The position numbers and the translations under genes are program-made. Source: an uncultured Craurococcus sp. (GTDB taxonomy: Bacteria; Pseudomonadota; Alphaproteobacteria; Acetobacterales; Acetobacteraceae). Taken from it: a stretch of 44,360 nucleotides of DNA. The notes beneath the pieces are model-generated. The model had not been told where the DNA came from and searched no databases. It saw nothing but the letters and a program-made list of their open reading frames with translations. Below are positions 36,623-44,192 of this stretch, piece by piece. How positions within the stretch are numbered: the stretch's first letter is position 1; every line of letters begins with the position of its first letter. The stretch is taken from positions 1 to 44,360 of the forward strand of contig CADCTD010000151.1 of NCBI GenBank assembly GCA_902805545.1, in the 5' to 3' direction.

Positions 36623-37975
36623 TCAGGCGATGACGCTATCCGCCTCCGCGCGCAGTGCCGCCGAAAGCGCATCCCCAAGTGCCGCCAGATCCGCCGAGGC
36701 AGCATCATCCCCAATCGGCAGAAGGATGCCGTTGGCGACCGGCAACGCCTCCTTGTAGCCGGCGGCGCCATTCACCTCGCCCGGCGTGCCCTCGCCCTCG
36801 GTCGCCGGCAGGGCGAGGCCATGGACCTGCACCTCGCGCCCCGCCAGCCGATCCTCCAGCTCGGCGAAGATCGCCGCCTGTGTCGGATCGTCGCGGTCGA
36901 AGCGGTAGGTCTCGCTCAGCCGCAGCGTGCCATCGGCCTCGGCCCGCGGGAAATCGCCGCCAAGCTCCGCATTGCTGATGGAGCCATCCGCGGTCAGCGC
37001 CTGGATCACCGGCCCGACCACCGCGGCGCCCTCGTCATCCTCGACGAAACCATCCTTATCCGCATCCAGCCGGTAGTTCGGCAGGAGGGAGGGGCTGTCA
37101 TCGGCAAAGCCGTGGATATGGGAGGCATGGACCTGATCCGGCGTGAGGCCGGTCATCCACAGCTCGACCGAGATCGTGGCCGCTTCCCGGTCGATCTGCA
37201 CCCCGGCGAGCCCCAACGCGCCGGAGCCGTTGGAGGGCGCCATCAGCGCGACGAACTGGTCCGCATCGCTATCGGCGACGTGCGGCCGCTCGGGTGCCAG
37301 CGCCTCCCTGCCATCGGCCGTCGGGCTCAGGGTATAGGGTGCAAGCTGGGCCAGCACGGCCGAGGCCTTGTCGAGGAAGCTCGCGTCATTCCCGCCGAAG
37401 GCTTTCTCCAGCCCCGGCAGGTCGAGCAATTGCCCCTGCGCCACCGGCACCTGCGGATTGTAGCCGCCCGGCCCGAAGACCTCGCCCGGCGTGCCCGTGC
37501 CATAGCCGCGCGGCAGCTCGATACCGTGGAACTCCAGCACCCGCCCTTCAAGCCGCGCCTCCAGCCTGTCCTGGATCGCCGCCTGGCCGGCATCGTCGGG
37601 GTCGAGCTCGTAGGTCTGGCTGAAGCGGATATTCCCCGCCGCATCCGCCTGCGGAAAGTCGCTCGGCCAGTATTCGAGGAAGTATCCTGCTCGCCCGGAT
37701 TCGGTGAGTCCGGCGATGACCGGCCCATAGGCCGAGGCCTCGCCTTCCCGCGTCTCGACGATGCCGTCGCCATCCGCATCGTCGGTGGCGAGCGCCAGCC
37801 GCTCCGGGCGGTCATCGAGGAAGCCGTGCAGATGGAAGAGGTGCATCTGCTCCGGCGTCAGGCCGGAGGCGGCGACCTCGGTGGTGAGCTGGTTGCCGTC
37901 GAGCGTCACCCGGGCAAGGCCGAGGACGCCGGAATTATTGGCAGGGGTGAGCAGGCTGTAGACCGTCTGTGACAT
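36623..37975 (-). CDS. Two-repeat CHRD domain protein with EF-hand loops
   Basis: This 450-residue protein is built from a tandem duplication. Each half starts with a CHRD (chordin-type) domain: SGLTPEQMHLFHLHGFLDD near residues 37-55 and TGLTPDQVHASHIHGFADD near 275-293. An EF-hand calcium loop follows in each half (DADGDGIVETRE at 66-77; DADKDGFVEDDE at 304-315), each with Asp at 1, 3 and 5, Gly at 6 and Glu at 12. No signal peptide is seen, so if exported it would need another route such as type I secretion. The start at 37975 has GGAGGGAG; an open frame to 38107 adds a Cys/Arg leader with no ribosome site. Function is unknown. Confidence 0.8.
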   Translation of the reverse strand: MSQTVYSLLTPANNSGVLGLARVTLDGNQLTTEVAASGLTPEQMHLFHLHGFLDDRPERLALATDDADGDGIVETREGEASAYGPVIAGLTESGRAGYFLEYWPSDFPQADAAGNIRFSQTYELDPDDAGQAAIQDRLEARLEGRVLEFHGIELPRGYGTGTPGEVFGPGGYNPQVPVAQGQLLDLPGLEKAFGGNDASFLDKASAVLAQLAPYTLSPTADGREALAPERPHVADSDADQFVALMAPSNGSGALGLAGVQIDREAATISVELWMTGLTPDQVHASHIHGFADDSPSLLPNYRLDADKDGFVEDDEGAAVVGPVIQALTADGSISNAELGGDFPRAEADGTLRLSETYRFDRDDPTQAAIFAELEDRLAGREVQVHGLALPATEGEGTPGEVNGAAGYKEALPVANGILLPIGDDAASADLAALGDALSAALRAEADSVIA

Positions 37976-38107
37976 GGGGCTCCCTCCGCAAGGCCAGGCC
38001 CCCTTGAGGGGTCGCTTCGTCGCGGACCGGAACCCGACCGGCCGCCTGAGCTGCTCGCCTTCCCGCAACGCGAGGCGGCAGCCCGGACACAGGCCTGGGT
38101 TGCTCAC

Positions 38108-38180
38108 ATGTCAGACAGGATAAATTCCGGAATGGACTGCCCTGGCGACGAAAAATATCGCCGAGACAATAAGATTGCGG
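38108..38180 (-). other. AT-rich intergenic patch upstream of the CHRD gene
   Basis: Within the 231-base gap between the CHRD and UxaA-like genes, this stretch is markedly richer in A and T than its surroundings and contains the perfect 10-bp palindrome ATTCCGGAAT (38124-38133). It probably holds the CHRD promoter, but I could not fit a good -35/-10 pair. No gene was seen in the gap. Confidence 0.35.
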
Positions 38181-38206
38181 GAAAGCCGCTGGCGCTCCCG
38201 CTCCGC

Positions 38207-39739
38207 CTACATGGTCGCGCCCATCGGCCAGGGCGCGAATTCCGCCCCGCCGAAATCGAACTCCTCGCTCTTCGTCCGCTCGCCGCTCGCCGTGCGCAGC
38301 ATATGCTGGAAGATGCGCTCGCCCACCTGCTGCACCGTCTCCTCGCCGGTGACGATTGTGCCGCAATTGATGTCCATGTCGTCCACCATGCGCTCGTACA
38401 TCGGCGTGTTGGTGGCGAGCTTGATGGAAGGGGTCGGCTTGCAGCCGAAGACGCTGCCCCGCCCGGTGGTGAAGCACAGCAGGTTCGCCCCGCCCGCCAC
38501 CTGGCCCGTCGCCGCCACCGGGTCGTAGCCCGGCGTGTCCATGAAGACGAAGCCCCGCTGCGTCACCGCCTCCGCATAGCGCACGACATCGACGAGGTTG
38601 GTCGAGCCCGCCTTGGCCATCGCTCCGAGCGACTTCTCGAGGATGGTGGTCAGCCCGCCAAGCTTGTTGCCGGGGGAGGGGTTGGCATCCATCTCGGCGC
38701 CGAGCTTCGAGGTGTAGTCCTCCCACCAGTGCATCACGTCGACCAGCTTCTGCCCCACCTCCTCGCTGACCGCGCGGCGGGTGAAGAGATGCTCCGCCCC
38801 ATAGGTCTCCGGGCTCTCGGAGAGGATGACCGTGCCGCCGTGCCGCACGACGAGGTCGGAAGCCGCCCCCAGCGCCGGATTGGCGGTGATGCCCGAATAC
38901 CCGTCCGAGCCGCCGCATTGCAGCGCGACGCAGAGCTCGCTCGCCGGCACCGTCTCCCGCGTCACGCGGTTGGCCTCGGCCACCACCTCGCGCACGAAGT
39001 CGATGCCCGCCTGCACGGTCTTCCGGCTGCCGCCCATCTCCTGGATGTCCATGCTGCGCAGCCGCCCGGCCAGCCGCTGCTCCTCCAGCAGCCCGCCGAT
39101 CTGGTTCACCTCGCAGCCGAGGCCGATGCCGATGACATGGCTGAAATTCGCATGCCGCGCGAAGCCGCCGAGCGTCCGCCGCAGGATGCTGAGCGGCTCC
39201 CCCTGGGTCATGCCGCAGCCCGTCTTGTGCGTCAGCGCGACGACGCCATCGACATTCGGCCACTCCGCCAGCGGATCCTCGCCGGTCAGCGGGTTGCGCC
39301 GGAAGGCCTGGGCGATGAGGTCCGCCACATGGGCGGAGCAGTTCACCGAGGTCAGGATGCCGATGTAGTTCCGCGTGGCGACGCGCCCATCCTGCCGGCG
39401 GATGCCCTGGAAGGTTGCCGGCTCGGCCACGTAGTCGGTCGGCCTGGCATCCACGCCCCATGCATAGTCGCGGGCGAAGTCGCCCATGGCGAGGTTGTGG
39501 CTGTGCACCCACTGCCCGGGCGTCACCGGCTCCGTCGTGAAGCCGATGATCTGCCCGTAGCGCGTCACCGGCTCGCCCTTCTGGTGAAAGCGCACCGCCA
39601 CCTTGTGCCCGGCCGGGATGCGCGCCGCGGCGACGACATTCGGCGCCACCGGCGTCCCCGGCGGCAGCACCTGACGGGCGATGACGACGCCGTCCTCGGG
39701 ATGCAGGCGGATGACGGGCGGCTGGGTGATGGCGTCCAT
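38207..39739 (-). CDS. UxaA family altronate dehydratase-like enzyme
   Basis: This 510-residue protein belongs to the altronate/galactarate dehydratase (UxaA) family, metal-dependent sugar-acid dehydratases. An N-terminal SAF domain (about 10-90) is followed by the catalytic domain with TRNYIGILTSVNCSAH, HKTGCGMTQGEP, GLGCEVNQI, CGGSDGYSGITANPALG and TGRGSVFGCKPTPSIK. Full-length fusions of both domains are typical of UxaA. It is divergent from a zinc alcohol dehydrogenase, which suggests a shared sugar-acid or diol catabolic route; the exact substrate (altronate or another hydroxy acid) is not shown by sequence. A classic uxaB gene is not present in the window. Confidence 0.88.
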   Translation of the reverse strand: MDAITQPPVIRLHPEDGVVIARQVLPPGTPVAPNVVAAARIPAGHKVAVRFHQKGEPVTRYGQIIGFTTEPVTPGQWVHSHNLAMGDFARDYAWGVDARPTDYVAEPATFQGIRRQDGRVATRNYIGILTSVNCSAHVADLIAQAFRRNPLTGEDPLAEWPNVDGVVALTHKTGCGMTQGEPLSILRRTLGGFARHANFSHVIGIGLGCEVNQIGGLLEEQRLAGRLRSMDIQEMGGSRKTVQAGIDFVREVVAEANRVTRETVPASELCVALQCGGSDGYSGITANPALGAASDLVVRHGGTVILSESPETYGAEHLFTRRAVSEEVGQKLVDVMHWWEDYTSKLGAEMDANPSPGNKLGGLTTILEKSLGAMAKAGSTNLVDVVRYAEAVTQRGFVFMDTPGYDPVAATGQVAGGANLLCFTTGRGSVFGCKPTPSIKLATNTPMYERMVDDMDINCGTIVTGEETVQQVGERIFQHMLRTASGERTKSEEFDFGGAEFAPWPMGATM

Positions 39740-39779
39740 GGCGGGGCTCCCTTTGCCGCCAGTCTAGCCCCCTTCTGCC

Positions 39780-39796
39780 ACCCCCGCATCGGGGGT
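39780..39796. promoter_or_regulatory. Perfect palindrome in the divergent uxaA-like / dehydrogenase gap
   Basis: ACCCCCG (39780-39786) and CGGGGGT (39790-39796) form a perfect 7-bp inverted repeat around CAT. It is centred in the 146-base gap between the two divergent genes, so it may be an operator for both. No regulator gene is adjacent. Confidence 0.4.
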
Positions 39797-39885
39797 TTCG
39801 CCGCCGTACCCCCCTGGGCCTCGCCCCGGTCCCGCCGCATGATGGAGGCCCGGGCCGCAGAGCCCGTCATGGGAGGGTGTTCGGC

Positions 39886-40947
39886 ATGAAGGGTGTGGTC
39901 TTCCTCGGCGACCGGCAGCTGGCCCTGCAGGACTTCCCGGACCCGACGCCCGGGCCGGACGACGTGGTGCTGGAGATCAAGGCCTCCGGCATGTGCGGCA
40001 GCGACCTGAAATTCTACCGGGCGCCGGCCGGCGGCGCCTCCGCCTCGCTCGGCTTCACCAAGGGCCTCTCCGGCCCGATCATCCGCGGGCACGAGCCCTG
40101 CGGCGTGGTGGTCGCGGTGGGCCAGAACGTCTCGCCGAAGCAGGCCCGGATCGGCCAGCGGGTGATGCAGCACCACTACGTCGGCTGCGGCGTCTGCCCG
40201 CAATGCTCGACCGGCTGGATGCAGCTCTGCGACGACGGCGTCGACCAGGTCTATGGCGCCACCGGCCACGGCGCCCACGCCAACTACATGGTCTGCCCGG
40301 CCCGGACGGTGGTGGCGCTGCCGGAGGAGCTGTCCTTCGAGACCGGCGCCGCCATCTCCTGCGGCACCGGCACCGCCTGGGGCGCGCTGCAGCGGCTCGG
40401 CCTGCAGGGCGACCATACGATCGCGATCTTCGGCCAGGGCCCGGTCGGCCTCTCCGCGACGCAGCTCGCCTCGGCGATGGGCGCCCGCGTCATCGCCCTC
40501 GACACCAGCCCGGAGCGCCTGGCCCGCGCCCGCGAATTCGGCGCCGACCTGCTGATCAACCCGGTCGAGACCAATGACGTGGTCGGCGCCATCCGCGACG
40601 CGACGCATGGCCTCGGCGCGCATCTCTCGCTCGACGCCTCCTCCTCGCCCCAGGCGCGAGCCCAGGCGGTGCGCTGCATCCGCACCTGGGGCAAGGCCTG
40701 CTATGTGGGGGAGGGGGGCGAGGTGACGCTCGACGTCAGCCCGGACATGCTCCGCCGCCAGGTGACGCTGATCGGCTCCTGGACCTTCTCCACCGTCGGC
40801 CAGGCGGAGTGCGCCCGCTACATCGCCGATCGCGGCATCGCGGTGGACAAGCTCTTCACCCATCGCTGGCGGCTGGACCAGGCGGAGGAGGCCTACAGGC
40901 TCTTCGACGCGCAGACCTCGGGCAAGGGCGTCATCCTGCCGAACTAG
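39886..40947 (+). CDS. Zinc-dependent alcohol dehydrogenase family protein
   Basis: This is an MDR-superfamily NAD(P)-dependent alcohol/polyol dehydrogenase. The protein is 353 residues from ATG 39886 after GGGAGGG. Catalytic zinc ligands are C37 (MCGSD), H69 and E70 (GHEPCG). The structural zinc site has the four cysteines of CGVCPQCSTGWMQLC. The Rossmann motif IFGQGPVGLSATQLA precedes the cofactor-choice Asp in VIALDTSPERL, favouring NAD. Its divergent partner is a UxaA-like dehydratase, so the substrate may be a related sugar acid or alcohol. Threonine-dehydrogenase-like function is an alternative. Confidence 0.88.
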   Translation: MKGVVFLGDRQLALQDFPDPTPGPDDVVLEIKASGMCGSDLKFYRAPAGGASASLGFTKGLSGPIIRGHEPCGVVVAVGQNVSPKQARIGQRVMQHHYVGCGVCPQCSTGWMQLCDDGVDQVYGATGHGAHANYMVCPARTVVALPEELSFETGAAISCGTGTAWGALQRLGLQGDHTIAIFGQGPVGLSATQLASAMGARVIALDTSPERLARAREFGADLLINPVETNDVVGAIRDATHGLGAHLSLDASSSPQARAQAVRCIRTWGKACYVGEGGEVTLDVSPDMLRRQVTLIGSWTFSTVGQAECARYIADRGIAVDKLFTHRWRLDQAEEAYRLFDAQTSGKGVILPN

Positions 40948-40986
40948 AGCGGCTTCCGTTCGACCTGGCTCACGGAACCCGCTCTA
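40945..40986. repeat. Intergenic palindrome I (TAGAGC...GCTCTA)
   Basis: A 15-base inverted repeat (40945-40959 with 40972-40986) with one mismatch and a 12-base loop begins at the stop codon of the alcohol dehydrogenase. Similar TAGAGCGG...CCGCTCTA palindromes are scattered between genes in many alphaproteobacteria (recalled, not searched). It has no T-tract. Confidence 0.6.
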
Positions 40987-41010
40987 GCCTGTTGTTCGGC
41001 CGGGCAAATT

Positions 41011-41042
41011 ACTCCGGTCAGGTGATTCCACCTGATCGGAGT
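41011..41042. repeat. Intergenic palindrome II (CTCCGGTCAGG type, copy 1)
   Basis: A 14-bp stem (41011-41024 with 41029-41042, one G-T pair) with loop ATTC lies 24 bases after palindrome I and just before the PIN gene's stop codon. GCAA/TTGC outside it could extend the stem with a bulge. A related copy lies at 44153-44182. Confidence 0.6.
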
Positions 41043-41047
41043 TTGCT

Positions 41048-41449
41048 CTAGCCGGGAAGGAGGTGGATCGCCGCGTCGCCGGCGAAGCGCTCCGCCAGGC
41101 GCCGGTCCGCGGTGGCCAGCGGGGCGCCCTCCTGCATGGCGAGCGCGACGTAGAAGCAGTCATAGGCCGGGTGGTCGCGGCGGAGGGCGAGGTCGAGGGC
41201 AAGCTCGACCAGCTCCTCCATCCCGACCAAGCGCTGGAAGAGGCTCGGCACGGTCGGCAGGATCAGCCTCGCATCGGCGGCGGAGAGGCGCTGCATGCGG
41301 CAGGCGCGCCAGAAGCCATTCGTCACTTCGCCGAGGACGAACTCCGGCGCGATGACGGCCTCTGCTTCCAGCAGGGCACGGGCCTCGGGTGCCGCCGGCT
41401 CGCCCAGATAAAGCGCCAGCAGCAGCGATGCATCGGCGACCAGTGTCAC
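41048..41449 (-). CDS. PIN domain toxin (VapC/FitB-like)
   Basis: This is a probable ribonuclease toxin of a type II toxin-antitoxin pair. The protein is 133 residues. PIN acidic residues are all visible: D6 (VADASLLL), E41 (LGEVTNGFW), D97 (HPAYDCFYVALA) and D115 (LATADRRL). The start is GTG and overlaps the antitoxin stop by four bases (GTGA), so the two are translationally coupled. The target RNA is unknown. Confidence 0.9.
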   Translation of the reverse strand: MTLVADASLLLALYLGEPAAPEARALLEAEAVIAPEFVLGEVTNGFWRACRMQRLSAADARLILPTVPSLFQRLVGMEELVELALDLALRRDHPAYDCFYVALAMQEGAPLATADRRLAERFAGDAAIHLLPG

Positions 41450-41685
41450 CGCGTGTCGCGGTCCTCGCGGATCATCTCGGCTGCCGTCGGCTCGCCCGGC
41501 CTCAAGGGCCGGGTGCGGGCACGGATCTCATCGGCGAGCGCCAGGGCCTCCTCCTTGGTCGGCCGCGCCGCCCGGCGCAGGATCTCCCGCATCTCCGCCT
41601 CAAGGCTCCGCCCATGCGCGGCGGCCATGGCCTTCAGCCGCGCGATCGTCTCCTCTTCCAGGCTGCGCACCAGGACCTGTGGCAT
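41446..41685 (-). CDS. FitA/VapB-type ribbon-helix-helix antitoxin
   Basis: This 79-residue antitoxin has an N-terminal ribbon-helix-helix DNA-binding domain (MPQVLVRSLEEETIARLKAM, then the FitA hallmark GRSLEAEMREIL). A C-terminal acidic and basic tail would wrap the toxin. The start MPQVLV at 41685 matches the family; an in-frame ATG at 41697 would add four residues. It overlaps the toxin gene. A perfect operator palindrome lies 15 bases upstream. Confidence 0.88.
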   Translation of the reverse strand: MPQVLVRSLEEETIARLKAMAAAHGRSLEAEMREILRRAARPTKEEALALADEIRARTRPLRPGEPTAAEMIREDRDTR

Positions 41686-41699
41686 GGCACCACCCATCT

Positions 41700-41718
41700 T
41701 GCTATCACAGTGATAGCA
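41700..41718. promoter_or_regulatory. FitA-type operator palindrome
   Basis: TGCTATCAC (41700-41708) and GTGATAGCA (41710-41718) are perfect inverted repeats with a single A between. The half-site TGCTATCA/TGATAGCA is, as I recall, the same as in the FitAB-bound DNA of Neisseria gonorrhoeae, there with a wider spacer. It sits between the antitoxin start and pncA, and overlaps the -10 of the antitoxin promoter. Confidence 0.8.
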
Positions 41719-41743
41719 TAAGCAGCCACCCCAGAAGGAACAA
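41715..41743 (-). promoter_or_regulatory. Candidate antitoxin-toxin promoter
   Basis: On the minus strand TTGTTC (41743-41738) lies 17 bp from TATGCT (41720-41715). The -10 overlaps the operator, so antitoxin binding would block it, fitting autorepression. The -35 is only 3/6. Confidence 0.45.
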
Positions 41744-41748
41744 GCACC

Positions 41749-42405
41749 ATGCCGCCGCTCCGGCTCACCGACACGGACATGCTCGGCCTCATCGACGTGC
41801 AGCCGACCTTCATGCCAGGCGGCGCGCTGGCCGTGGACGGGGGCGAGCAGGTCGTCCCGGTCATCAACCGCCTCCTCACCGGCCCATTCGCCCAGGCCTT
41901 CGCCACGCAGGACTGGCACCCGCCCGGCCATTCCTCCTTCGCCTCCAGCCATCCCGGCCGCGCCGCCTTCGACAGCGTCGCCATGCCCTATGGCCCGCAG
42001 ACCCTCTGGCCCGACCACGCCATCCAGGGCAGCGCGGAAGCGATGCTGCACCCCGCCCTCGACCAGCGCCGCATCGAGCTGATCCTGCGGAAGGGCTTCC
42101 GCCCCGCCATCGACAGCTACTCCGCCTTCTTCGAGAATGACCGCACCACGGCCACCGGCCTCGATGGCTGGCTCCGCGCCCGCGGCATCCGGCGCCTCTT
42201 CCTCGCCGGCCTCGCCACCGACTACTGCGTCGCCTTCTCCGCCGAGGATGCCGCCCGCCTCGGCTACGAGGTCTGCATCATCGAGGATGCCTGTCGCGGC
42301 ATAGGCTTGCCCCTGCCCGAGGGCGGGGACACCATCGCGGTGGCAAAGGCGAGGCTTGCCGCGGCCGGCGTCCGCTTCATCGCCACGGCCGACCTCGCCC
42401 CCTGA
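41749..42405 (+). CDS. pncA: Nicotinamidase
   Basis: PncA deamidates nicotinamide to nicotinate for NAD salvage and activates pyrazinamide. The protein is 218 residues. The catalytic triad is visible as D16 (LIDVQPTF), K115 (LRKGF) and C160 (ATDYCVAF). The metal site is D55, H57 and H61 (TQDWHPPGHSSF) together with a further conserved histidine. AAGGAA precedes the ATG. It is divergent from the toxin-antitoxin pair and 12 bases ahead of the cotransporter gene, with which it may share a transcript. Confidence 0.94.
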   Translation: MPPLRLTDTDMLGLIDVQPTFMPGGALAVDGGEQVVPVINRLLTGPFAQAFATQDWHPPGHSSFASSHPGRAAFDSVAMPYGPQTLWPDHAIQGSAEAMLHPALDQRRIELILRKGFRPAIDSYSAFFENDRTTATGLDGWLRARGIRRLFLAGLATDYCVAFSAEDAARLGYEVCIIEDACRGIGLPLPEGGDTIAVAKARLAAAGVRFIATADLAP

Positions 42406-42417
42406 AAGGCCATCGGC

Positions 42418-44088
42418 ATGAGCGAGGTGAGGCTGCTGCTGGAGCTGGCCGGCGAGGCGGCCCTGCTGCTCTGGGGCCTCCACATGGTCCAGAGCGGCGT
42501 GCAGCGCGCCTTCGGCAGCCGCCTGCGCCAGGCCCTCGGCATTGCCCTCGGCGGCTCGGGGCGGGCCTTCCTCGCCGGGCTCGGGGTGACGGCGGCGCTC
42601 CAGAGCAGCACGGCCACGGCGCTGATGGTCGGCTCCTTCGCCGCTTCGGGCGCGGTGGCGCTGGCCCCGGCGCTCGCGGCGATGCTCGGCGCCAATCTCG
42701 GCACCGCGCTGATCGTCCAGCTCCTCTCCTTCGACGCCACCGTCGCCTTTCCCACATTGGTGCTGATCGGCGTCCTCGCCTTCCGCCGCGGGAAGCGGGC
42801 GCGGACGCGCGACCTCGGCCGGGTGGCGATCGGCCTCGGGCTGATGCTGCTGGCGCTGCACGAGCTGGTCGGCACCATGGCCCCGGTCGAGGCCTCGCCG
42901 ACGCTTCGCGCCTTGCTCACCGCCATCGCCGGCCAGCCCCTACCCAACCTGCTGCTCGCCGCCGCCATCGCCTGGGCGGCGCATTCGAGCATCGCCGGTT
43001 TGCTCTTCATCGCCGGCCTTGCCGGCAGCGGGGCGGTCGGCCCGGCGGCGGCCCTGGCGATGGTGCTCGGCGCCAATCTCGGCAGCGCGCTTAATCCATT
43101 GCTGGAAGCGGGCGGGGACCGCGAGGACAAGGCCCGGCTCCGCGTTCCCGCCGGCAACCTGCTGAACCGGCTGGTCGGCTGCGCGATCGGCCTCCTGCTC
43201 CTGCCGCAGGCGACGGCCTGGCTCCAGGCGCTCGACCCCGCGCCGGCACGGCTGGTCGCCAATGCGCATCTCGCCTTCAACCTGGCGACCGGCCTGCTCG
43301 CCCTGCCGCTGGTCCCGGCGCTCGCCGCCCTGCTCCGTCGCTGGCTGCCGGACCGGGCCGCCGCCGAGGCCGGCGCCCCGCGCTACCTGGACGAGGCCGC
43401 GCTCACCACCCCCTCCGTCGCCCTCGCCAATGCGACGCGCGAGGTGCTCCGCATCGCCGACCAGTTGGAGGCGATGCTGCGCGGCTCCGCCGCCGCCTTC
43501 CGCGGCGAGGACCGCGAGGCAGCCCGCGCCATCAACCGCATGGACGATGTCGTCGACCGGCTGCACCGCGCCGTTCATGCCTATCTCGCCCGCATCCCGC
43601 GCGAGACGCTGGGCGACGAGGAGAGCCGCCGCCTTGCCGAGATCCAGGCCTTCGCCATCGCCCTCGAACACGCCGCCGATGTGGTGGAGCGGGACCTGGT
43701 GCGCCATGCCGCCAAGCGCCTGCGCCGCGGCCTCGCCCTCGGCCCCGGGCCGGCGCGGGAGATCGAATCGCTGCACACGGCGCTGCTGGAGCAGCTCCGC
43801 CTGGCGATCGCCGTCTTCATGATGGAGGATGCCGAGGCCGCCCGCCGCCTGGTCCGCGGCAAGGAGGGCCTGCGCGCCGCCGAACGGGATGCCGCCCGGC
43901 GCATGGCCGAGGCGGGTGCGCTGGACGCCACCGAGGATGGCGGCGCCGCGGGCCTACTGCTGGACGCCGTGCGCGACCTGCGCCGCGTCGGCGGCCACCT
44001 CGCCGTCGTCGCCCACCCGCTGCTGGAGCGGCGCGGCGAATTGCTGCCGAGCCGCCTCGCGCGGGAAAGTGCCGTCGAGGAAGACTGA
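42418..44088 (+). CDS. Na/Pi cotransporter family protein with PhoU-like domain
   Basis: This 556-residue protein belongs to the NptA/YjbB family, which moves phosphate across the inner membrane with sodium; E. coli YjbB exports phosphate. The N-terminal ~320 residues hold two inverted repeats of membrane helices with the motifs ALQSSTATALM and AHSSIAGLL, the second lacking the usual Gln. Residues ~345-540 are a helical PhoU-like domain facing the cytoplasm. AAGG precedes the ATG. No pst or pho genes are nearby. Confidence 0.88.
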   Translation: MSEVRLLLELAGEAALLLWGLHMVQSGVQRAFGSRLRQALGIALGGSGRAFLAGLGVTAALQSSTATALMVGSFAASGAVALAPALAAMLGANLGTALIVQLLSFDATVAFPTLVLIGVLAFRRGKRARTRDLGRVAIGLGLMLLALHELVGTMAPVEASPTLRALLTAIAGQPLPNLLLAAAIAWAAHSSIAGLLFIAGLAGSGAVGPAAALAMVLGANLGSALNPLLEAGGDREDKARLRVPAGNLLNRLVGCAIGLLLLPQATAWLQALDPAPARLVANAHLAFNLATGLLALPLVPALAALLRRWLPDRAAAEAGAPRYLDEAALTTPSVALANATREVLRIADQLEAMLRGSAAAFRGEDREAARAINRMDDVVDRLHRAVHAYLARIPRETLGDEESRRLAEIQAFAIALEHAADVVERDLVRHAAKRLRRGLALGPGPAREIESLHTALLEQLRLAIAVFMMEDAEAARRLVRGKEGLRAAERDAARRMAEAGALDATEDGGAAGLLLDAVRDLRRVGGHLAVVAHPLLERRGELLPSRLARESAVEED

Positions 44089-44152
44089 GGCGGGCCCCCT
44101 CCGCCCTGGCGCAGGCAACCCGCTCCGGCGCCCCGTTCAGGCAGGCCGGCAT

Positions 44153-44182
44153 CTCCGGTCAGGCGAACCCGCCGGACCGGAG
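44153..44182. repeat. Intergenic palindrome II, copy 2
   Basis: CTCCGGTCAGGCG (44153-44165) pairs with 44170-44182 (one mismatch), loop AACC. It shares CTCCGGTCAGG with the copy at 41012-41022 and lies 64 bases after the cotransporter, again between genes. Confidence 0.55.
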
Positions 44183-44192
44183 CGTGCGTCAG

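Noticed and set aside
38108-39889. A 593-codon plus-strand frame opposite the UxaA-like gene
   Set aside because: Arg/His/Ala-rich shadow; the minus-strand frame has clear enzyme motifs and the plus-strand one has none.
41686-42861. Long upstream extension of the antitoxin frame into pncA and the cotransporter
   Set aside because: The antitoxin family start at 41685 and the operator just upstream show the extension is chance open frame.
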